Part shown: positions 7,143-11,491 of the stretch, piece by piece
Layout: every line of letters starts with the position of its first letter
Numbering within the stretch: position 1 is the first letter of the stretch
NCBI GenBank assembly: GCA_003530935.1
Contig: DPEO01000034.1
Coordinates: 1-11,491, forward strand
Source: Desulfomicrobiaceae bacterium
GTDB taxonomy: Bacteria; Desulfobacterota; Desulfovibrionia; Desulfovibrionales; Desulfomicrobiaceae
DNA: 11,491 nucleotides
Direction of reading: 5' to 3'
Notes under the pieces: generated by a model
Seen by the model: only the letters and a program-made list of their open reading frames with translations
The model's database searches: none
Told to the model about the DNA's origin: nothing
Translations under genes and position numbers: made by a program

Positions 7143-7630
7143 ACAGCGGTGTCCTTCGCGGGGTCGCGCTTCAAGATGGCGCGGATTTCTCGGCGGGCGG
7201 CTTCCAGATAGGCGGGGTAGGCGGCCTTGAGCGTGGGCGTGAGCTCCATGGACCACTCGGAAATACACAACGGCTCGATGCCGAGCACCGTGAGTTGGGG
7301 ACGGTTGCCCAGGAGCTCTGCCATTTGGAGGGAGTCGAGGAGGTCGATGTCGTGGATGGAGAGGCGCTGAGATTCGCTGTGGCGCAGCTCTTGTTCCGTA
7401 AGACGGTAGATGGTCCCCGGGGTTTTGCCGCCGTGCACCACGTCGAGCACGAGGATATGGTGATAGTTTTGGAAAAGATAAAAGATGTCCTGCGTGAAGG
7501 TGCCGCCGTCGAGAAAATCCACCGCCTCGGTGGGCCACGATTCCTGGGCGAGATCTTGGACCGCGTGGACGCCGACGCCTTCGTCCGTGAGGAGCAGGTT
7601 CCCCACGCCCAGTACCAACAGGTGTTTCAT
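7139..7630 (-). CDS. hysD: HysD/HyaD-type hydrogenase maturation endopeptidase
   Basis: This 163-residue protein is a nickel-dependent endopeptidase of the HyaD/HybD (HycI) family, which trims the C-terminal tail of the hydrogenase large subunit after nickel insertion. The N-terminus KHLLVLGVGNLLLTDEGVG is diagnostic. The three nickel-sensing ligands of the family are present at the expected spacing: Glu17, Asp63 (VLDVV) and His93 (SIHD), matching Glu16, Asp62 and His93 of HybD. ATG at 7630 has AGGAG upstream; the in-frame ATG at 7660 lies in the terminator and is not used. It lies 77 bases after hysA on the same strand, past a terminator, so it is probably made at a lower level. Its likely substrate is HysA. 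Confidence 0.92.
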   Translation of the reverse strand: MKHLLVLGVGNLLLTDEGVGVHAVQDLAQESWPTEAVDFLDGGTFTQDIFYLFQNYHHILVLDVVHGGKTPGTIYRLTEQELRHSESQRLSIHDIDLLDSLQMAELLGNRPQLTVLGIEPLCISEWSMELTPTLKAAYPAYLEAARREIRAILKRDPAKDTAV

Positions 7631-7658
7631 GCGCTCTCCTGCACTTGTCTCGAAAGTC

Positions 7659-7685
7659 AAAAAAGGGCCGGCGAACCGGCCCTTT
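7659..7685 (-). terminator. Intrinsic terminator between hysA and hysD
   Basis: On the minus strand AAAGGGCCGG (7685-7676) pairs perfectly with CCGGCCCTTT (7671-7662) around a TTCG tetraloop, and the T run spans 7664-7659. It lies 22 bases after the true hysA stop, which supports the gene ending at 7708 and not at the TGA. hysD beyond it would need read-through or another promoter. Confidence 0.88.
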
Positions 7686-7707
7686 GGGTGATCAATGGGG
7701 CATCGAA

Positions 7708-9258
7708 CTAGCCGATGTGCACCACGTGCTCTTCACCGGTCTCCGCGTGCAACACGTGCACGGCACAGCCCAGTCACGGGTCGAAGGCGCGGATGAGGCG
7801 CCCGACGTTCACCGGGTTCTTGATGTCCGGAACCGGTACGCCGATGAGGGCCTGCTCCACCGGGCCGCGCTGGCCCATGTCGTCGCGTGGGTTGCAGTTC
7901 CACAGCGTGGCGGACACCACCTGGTAGTTGTCGATCTTTTTGTCCTTGATCTTGAGGTAATGCAAGAGCGAGCCCCGGGGGGCCTCGGTGAATCCGGTGC
8001 CTTCGGCGCTGTCCGGGATCTCGGGCTTGGCGTAGGTCTCGGCCTCGGGCTTGACCTCTTTGAGCCACTTTTCGATGGCCTTGGCCACGAAATAGGTCTC
8101 CTCGGCCCGGGCCACGTGACGACCCATGATGGAGAAGGCCTTGTCGCCCAGGTCACGGAAGTTCTTGGCGTCGATGCCGTAGAGTTCCTTGAGGAGTTTT
8201 TGTCCTACCGGGCTCAGAGCGGGATTGGTGATCCACATGCGGGCCAAGGGGCCAGCCTCGCAGGGTTTGTCTTTGTAGCGCGGGGCTTTGACGAAGCTGT
8301 AGGCGCCGGCCTTGTCCGGATTGGGGTTGGTCTCGCCCTCGCTGTAGTGGAGCCCGCCGGGCTTGGAGTAGTCGAAGAAGGAGTACTTGACGTACTCTTT
8401 GATCAATTTGGGATCAAAAGGTTCGTCCTTGCCGTCGATGTAGACGCCGGGCTTGTGGAGCGAGGTCTTGCCGTCGTCATCCAAGGGGAAGACTCCGAAG
8501 GAGATGACGTTCTTGTAGCCCACGCCTGTTGCAAAGAGGTCGGTGTAGACCGAACCCAGGGTGTAGATGAGCGGCAGATACTCGTCCGTGACGAACTTGA
8601 GGACCTCTTTGAAGCGGGCGGCGTAGTCGGCGATGCGCTCTGCAGTGGGGATCTGTGTGGCGCCGCCACCCACCATGCCTTGCACGTGCGGCATGCGGCC
8701 GCCGAACATGGCCACCATTTCGTGGCAGATGCGCCGCACTTCCAAGGCCTTGAGGTATTGATCCAGCCCGTACTTGTTGGTGGACTCCGCCTTGGCCTTG
8801 TCCTTGATGCGGTCGGTGATGAGGTCGGCGTTGGCGTAGCGGGGCACGAAAGGCGCCACATCCGGGCCTTTGACGTAGTCGAGAGCAGCCAGATGGTAGA
8901 AGTGCAGGATGTGCGACTGCAGGTAGTTGGCGCCAAAGATCAGGTTGCGGACGATGCGGCCGTTGGTGGGCGTCTTGACGCCAAACGCGGCGTCCTGGGC
9001 CATGACCGAGGCCGTGCAATGGGCGGTGGGACAGACACCGCAAATGCGCTGGACGATCTGGGACGAATCCCGAGGATCGCGGCCACGCAGAATCTGCTCG
9101 AACCCGCGGAACATCCCACCGTAACAGCGGGCGTCCACGACCACGCCGTCTTTCACTTCCACTTCGACTTTGAGGTGGCCTTCGATTCGGGTGACCGGGT
9201 CAATGGGGATCCGGACCGTATCACCCGCGCCACCATGGGGCGTCGTTGCTTGGGACAC
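7708..9258 (-). CDS. hysA: [NiFeSe] hydrogenase large subunit, selenocysteine at in-frame TGA
   Basis: This is the catalytic subunit of a periplasmic [NiFeSe] hydrogenase, which oxidises hydrogen at a Ni-Fe centre and passes electrons to HysB. It has 516 residues if TGA 7776-7774 is read as selenocysteine (U495). The first nickel-ligand pair is Cys73 and Cys76 in RICGVCPTAH. The second is Sec495 and Cys498 in RAFDP-U-LGCAVHVLH. The frame continues AETGEEHVVHIG to TAG at 7708; this tail after His506 is what the maturation protease removes. GTG at 9258 is the start, and its AAGGAGG overlaps the hysB TAA. The N-terminus has no signal peptide, so export is by piggyback on the Tat signal of HysB. 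It also lacks the N-terminal cysteine reported for the lipid-anchored D. vulgaris enzyme, suggesting a soluble form (inference). Standard gene calling would cut it at 494 residues. Confidence 0.96.
7743..7763 (-). promoter_or_regulatory. Candidate bacterial SECIS hairpin in hysA
   Basis: Starting ten bases after the UGA, the mRNA can form CCGUGCA paired with UGCACG-GG (one bulged C) around the loop CGUGU. The loop lies 18-22 bases after the UGA and has G in its second position, as expected for SelB-recognised SECIS elements. The stem lies inside the coding sequence, as in other bacteria. The fold was judged by eye. Confidence 0.55.
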
Positions 9259-9269
9259 AGGAAACCTCC

Positions 9270-10217
9270 TTATTCAGCCACGTAGAAAGGCGATTTGCCG
9301 TCCGGGAAGTCCGGCTCCACGCAACCGATGCACACGGCGTTTTCCACACACCAGTTGATGCCGTTGTTCCAGCGGCGCTTGAAGCAGTCCGCATAGGTGG
9401 ACGGACCTTTGCATCCCAGCTCCGCTTTGCACCCTGGCTTGGTGAAGGTGGGCGCGAACTGGGCGTTGTCGTAGAGCTCGACGTACGGGCAATTTTCGTG
9501 AATGTTCTCGCCGTAGAAGAGCATGGGGCGGCCGTAGTCGTCGAGTTCCGGCAGCGGATGCTCTTTGGGGTTGAGCACATGGCTCCAGGCCGCCACGAGC
9601 GTTCCCACCATCCAGTCCGGATGGGGCGGGCAGCCAGGGACGTTGACCAGCAAGGTATTGATCTTCTCTTGCTCGAAAAAGTCTTTGAGGCTCGTGGCGC
9701 CGGTTACGTTGCCCTGGGCCGCAGGGATGCCGCCGTACGCAGAGCAGGTGCCGATGCCTACCGTGGCCAGGGCCTTGGGGGCGAGCTCGCGCACGAGCTC
9801 CATCATGGTGATTTCCTTGTGATTGCCCTTGGCGTCCGTGGTTTCGCCCACGATGCAGTAGCGGCCTTCCTTGGCCGTGGGGATGGCGCCTTCCACCAGC
9901 AGGAAGAAGTTGCCCTTGAACTTGTTCGCCACGGCGTACATGTGCTCCAAAGCCATGTGTCCCTCGGAGCCCATGACCGTGGGATGGAACTCCAAGCTGA
10001 TGACATCAAGAAGGATTTCTTTGATGCGCGGATGCACCGAGTTGAGGAGCGATACCGAGCATCCCGTACACCCCTGTCCCTGTACCCACAATACCGGCGC
10101 CTTTTTGGCGCCTTCGGTCATGGCATGAAGCACTCCCGGATGGCACATCCGGGAAATGCTGAGCCCTGCCACGCCGGCGGAGCACAGTTTGACGAATTCT
10201 CGTCGTGAAAGACTCAT
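9270..10217 (-). CDS. hysB: [NiFeSe] hydrogenase small subunit, Tat-exported
   Basis: HysB is the electron-transfer subunit with three Fe-S clusters. The 315-residue precursor begins MSLSRREFVKLCSAG, a twin-arginine signal of about 32 residues. Proximal cluster ligands are Cys50, Cys53, Cys158 and Cys196 (GCPPHP). Distal cluster ligands are His240, Cys243, Cys263 and Cys269. For the medial cluster, Cys278, Cys290, Cys296 and Cys299 are present. Cys290 (NWCVENAVCIGC) replaces the proline that gives a [3Fe-4S] cluster in standard [NiFe] enzymes, so a [4Fe-4S] medial cluster is expected, a hallmark of the [NiFeSe] group. ATG 10217 has AAGGAGG upstream; an earlier in-frame start at 10262 is rejected. 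hysA follows after 11 bases. Confidence 0.96.
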   Translation of the reverse strand: MSLSRREFVKLCSAGVAGLSISRMCHPGVLHAMTEGAKKAPVLWVQGQGCTGCSVSLLNSVHPRIKEILLDVISLEFHPTVMGSEGHMALEHMYAVANKFKGNFFLLVEGAIPTAKEGRYCIVGETTDAKGNHKEITMMELVRELAPKALATVGIGTCSAYGGIPAAQGNVTGATSLKDFFEQEKINTLLVNVPGCPPHPDWMVGTLVAAWSHVLNPKEHPLPELDDYGRPMLFYGENIHENCPYVELYDNAQFAPTFTKPGCKAELGCKGPSTYADCFKRRWNNGINWCVENAVCIGCVEPDFPDGKSPFYVAE

Positions 10218-10240
10218 AACCCGCCTCCTTAAACGTGTAT

Positions 10241-10263
10241 GGTCATCTGTGACCGATTTCACG
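10241..10263. promoter_or_regulatory. CRP/FNR-like palindrome upstream of hysB
   Basis: TGTGA-N6-TCACG spans 10248-10263, nine of ten bases of the CRP/FNR-family form TGTGA-N6-TCACA. An overlapping perfect repeat GGTCA-TCTG-TGACC lies at 10241-10254. The site is about 30-45 bases before the hysB ATG. A -35-like TTGACT on the minus strand (10299-10294) has only a weak -10, so whether the site activates or represses is unknown. The regulator cannot be named; HcpR-type or other CRP/FNR proteins are candidates. Confidence 0.45.
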
Positions 10264-10340
10264 AAAGGCGGGCTATCGTGAAAATCTCAGATAAGTCAAC
10301 GTATTTTGTATTGTATTTGTCGATATGAAGTATTGCGGAT

Positions 10341-10366
10341 GCCGTCTATCTCCGGGGAAAGACGGC
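10341..10366 (-). repeat. Inverted repeat over the end of the 181-residue gene
   Basis: GCCGTCT (10341-10347) and AGACGGC (10360-10366) form a perfect seven-pair stem around 12 bases. The stop codon of the minus-strand gene falls at its edge. No T tract follows on the minus strand, so it is not a good intrinsic terminator, and read-through into hysB is possible. Confidence 0.4.
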
Positions 10367-10891
10367 GCGGGTCCCACCTTCCTGCCACAGGAATTGGAAC
10401 ACGCGTTCGCCGTCGGAAAAGAAGGTGACCGACCCGTGGATAGGCTCGGGATGGTCGTCGTCCGGGCCGTAGACGTAGATGAAGCGATTGAAGCGGTGGA
10501 GTCTGCGGCGAAATCCATGGCCTGGGTCGTGGAGCCAGAGCCTCCCTTGGGCGTCTCGCTCGATGGAGATGGGATCTCCCTGCCAGTGAAACGTCCCCAC
10601 ATAATTGTCTTCCACGAACTCTTCGGTGGCCAGGCCGTGGAGAAAACGAGCCTCTGCCCCATGTTTGAGACGGTCCGCACCGGCCTCGTTGGCGAGGAGC
10701 ACGGGACCGTGGGGGTGGGGCGACGCCCATGGGCCGCTCGGGAGACCTTTGGGAAGCTCTACTTCCATAACGGTTGGCGGGGGAGTCCCTATGTGCGCCC
10801 CGCGTAAGGCTCGCCCCACGGTCAGGTGCAGACATATCGACCCGGTGAGACACAGAGCCGCCAGGAGAGAGATTGGGTAGGGCTGGGACAT
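10346..10891 (-). CDS. Unrecognised protein with N-terminal membrane or signal segment
   Basis: I do not recognise this 181-residue protein. A hydrophobic stretch at about 7-25 (ISLLAALCLTGSICLHLTV) suggests a membrane anchor or signal peptide, with the rest outside the membrane. It contains Cys14 and Cys20, but no standard lipobox. The middle is rich in Pro, Gly and His; a region rich in Arg, His and aromatic residues (129-141, with RFNRFIYVYG) and an aromatic C-terminal part (VTFFSDGERVFQFLW) follow. There are no metal-binding or enzyme motifs I can name. ATG at 10891 is chosen because it gives the hydrophobic start, but no clear ribosome site precedes it, only AT-rich DNA. It lies upstream of hysB on the same strand with a 128-base gap and may be co-transcribed with it. 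A link to hydrogenase is inference from position alone. Confidence 0.6.
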   Translation of the reverse strand: MSQPYPISLLAALCLTGSICLHLTVGRALRGAHIGTPPPTVMEVELPKGLPSGPWASPHPHGPVLLANEAGADRLKHGAEARFLHGLATEEFVEDNYVGTFHWQGDPISIERDAQGRLWLHDPGHGFRRRLHRFNRFIYVYGPDDDHPEPIHGSVTFFSDGERVFQFLWQEGGTRAVFPRR

Positions 10892-11146
10892 AGTGTTACG
10901 ATTTTTTGTTTAATATTTATTTTTCTACTTTATAATTTTATTTTTTGCTCGTAAATCCAAAAAATTGATTTTTTTAGGGACGTCGCATCGCAAAAGAGGA
11001 TTAGGAAAACTTCAAGTTCGTTACCTATATTGACCTTTATCAAAAAACAATGGTATCAAAAAATATCTTGCGGAAGTGGTCCTGGGGTCAAGGCCAGCGG
11101 CATGTACTGCCGCTGGTCCGATATATTCAACCGATGGAGGTGTGTT
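10892..11146. promoter_or_regulatory. AT-rich divergent promoter region of the hydrogenase locus
   Basis: No gene is seen in these 255 bases. Bases 10899-10977 are strikingly AT-rich against a GC-rich background and contain runs of T and A and a perfect TATAAT (plus strand, 10931-10936) with only a poor -35. The minus strand offers TATAAA in the same place. For the plus-strand hynB-like gene, TTGACC at 11030-11035 with TATCAA at 11054-11059 (18-base spacer) is a second candidate promoter. The start points are uncertain. Confidence 0.45.
11092..11118 (+). promoter_or_regulatory. Strong stem-loop in the hynB leader
   Basis: GGCCAGCGGCA (11092-11102) pairs with TGCCGCTGGTC (11108-11118), eleven pairs with one G-U, around TGTAC. 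No T run follows, so it is not a simple terminator. It sits 28 bases before the start codon and would lie in the mRNA leader if either candidate promoter is used. It could affect stability or expression of the [NiFe] hydrogenase transcript. Confidence 0.6.
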
Positions 11147-11474
11147 ATGAAGTTTGCGGTCGGATTAGGCAAACCGGGCGCCGAGGAACGACTGGCACAG
11201 CATGGGATCACCCGTCGTGATTTCATGAAGTTCTGTTCCACCATTGCCGCGGTCATGGGTATGGAGGCGTCTTTTGCCCAGAGGATCGCCGAGGCCATGA
11301 CGGCCAAGAAACGTCCTTCGGTGGTGTGGCTCCACAACGCCGAGTGCACCGGATGTTCCGAGTCTATCTTGCGTACGGTGCGGCCGTTCATTGATGACCT
11401 CATCCTTGATACCATCAGCCTTGACTACCATGAGACCATTATGGCCGCCGCAGGCCACAAGGCCGAGGAGGCCC
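11147..11474 (+). CDS. hynB: [NiFe] hydrogenase small subunit (N-terminal fragment)
   Basis: This is the start of a periplasmic [NiFe] hydrogenase small subunit, different from HysB. About 109 residues are present out of roughly 315. It begins MKFAVGLGKPGAEERLAQHG, followed by the twin-arginine motif TRRDFMKF (22-29) and a hydrophobic segment to about residue 50, then KKRPSVVWLHNAECTGCSES. Cys67 and Cys70 are proximal-cluster ligands. The LILDTISLDYHETIMAAAGH part is typical of Desulfovibrio HynB. ATG 11147 has GGAGG just upstream. The apparent MVSW end and TAG stop come from the fold-back at 11475-11491 and are not real. The large-subunit gene is presumably beyond the contig end. The gene diverges from the hys genes. 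Confidence 0.9.
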
Positions 11475-11491
11475 TAATGGTCTCATGGTAG
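11475..11491. repeat. Terminal fold-back, reverse complement of 11425-11441
   Basis: The last 17 bases, TAATGGTCTCATGGTAG, are the exact reverse complement of 11425-11441, 33 bases upstream. The small-subunit reading frame loses its family pattern exactly where this begins. This is typical of a chimeric read or fold-back at a contig end, not of a natural hairpin at the end of a gene. Confidence 0.85.

Noticed and set aside
7774..7776. TGA as the true end of hysA or as a nonsense mutation
   Set aside because: It falls exactly at the selenocysteine position, the frame continues with the conserved GCAVHVLH motif, and a terminator follows the later TAG.
7645..9285. 546-codon open frame antisense to hysA
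   Set aside because: It is a shadow of hysA codon bias and starts inside the hysA-hysD terminator; its product is a repetitive Val, Gly and Asp-rich string.
9246..10208. 320-codon open frame antisense to hysB
   Set aside because: It has no recognisable motif and covers a clear Tat-exported hydrogenase subunit on the other strand.
11085..11098. Sigma-54 promoter (GG-N10-GC) before hynB
   Set aside because: Only the GG and GC spacing fits; the TTGC part is missing and the site overlaps the leader hairpin.
1..11491. CRISPR array, insertion sequence or prophage
   Set aside because: No regularly spaced direct repeats, transposase or phage genes were seen; all genes are chromosomal metabolism or housekeeping.

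Overview
The window looks like one complete metagenomic or single-cell contig from a GC-rich sulfate-reducing bacterium of the Desulfovibrionales (Desulfovibrio or Desulfomicrobium type). The evidence is the periplasmic [NiFeSe] hydrogenase set (hysB, hysA, hysD) next to a [NiFe] hydrogenase small-subunit gene, and Desulfovibrio-like forms of FliR, omega, DnaJ, MoaC, SerRS, GroES and GroEL. No close relative could be searched for, so the genus is inference.

Both contig ends look artificial. Bases 57-114 match the Illumina P5/TruSeq adapter without gaps, and the bases before them are junk-like and almost free of G. The last 17 bases are an exact reverse complement of 11425-11441, a fold-back. 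The fliR fragment at the left and the hydrogenase small-subunit fragment at the right are therefore cut by assembly, not by biology.

Left half, housekeeping. On the minus strand lie the start of fliR and, upstream of it, a TtcA-like PP-loop tRNA-thiolation enzyme. Diverging on the plus strand is a tight run rpoZ-dnaJ-moaC (rpoZ and dnaJ overlap by one base), closed by a strong intrinsic terminator. Its promoter region carries an unusual terminator-like hairpin just before rpoZ. Then come serS (minus) and the divergent groES-groEL pair (plus), with a textbook terminator after groEL. A tRNA-Val(UAC) gene with its own promoter and terminator follows on the minus strand.

Right half, hydrogen metabolism. 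Reading on the minus strand: an unrecognised 181-residue protein with an N-terminal hydrophobic segment, then hysB (Tat-exported small subunit), hysA (large subunit) and hysD (maturation endopeptidase). The main point is that hysA does not end at the TGA at 7774-7776. This codon stands where the first Ni-binding cysteine of the C-terminal motif belongs, and the frame runs on for 22 more residues to a TAG at 7708. TGA is therefore read as selenocysteine (U495), and a candidate SECIS hairpin lies just downstream. An intrinsic terminator separates hysA from hysD. A CRP/FNR-like palindrome lies upstream of hysB. On the plus strand, across an AT-rich divergent region, starts the small subunit of a second, cysteine-type [NiFe] hydrogenase (hynB-like). 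The locus thus pairs a selenium-dependent and a selenium-independent uptake hydrogenase.
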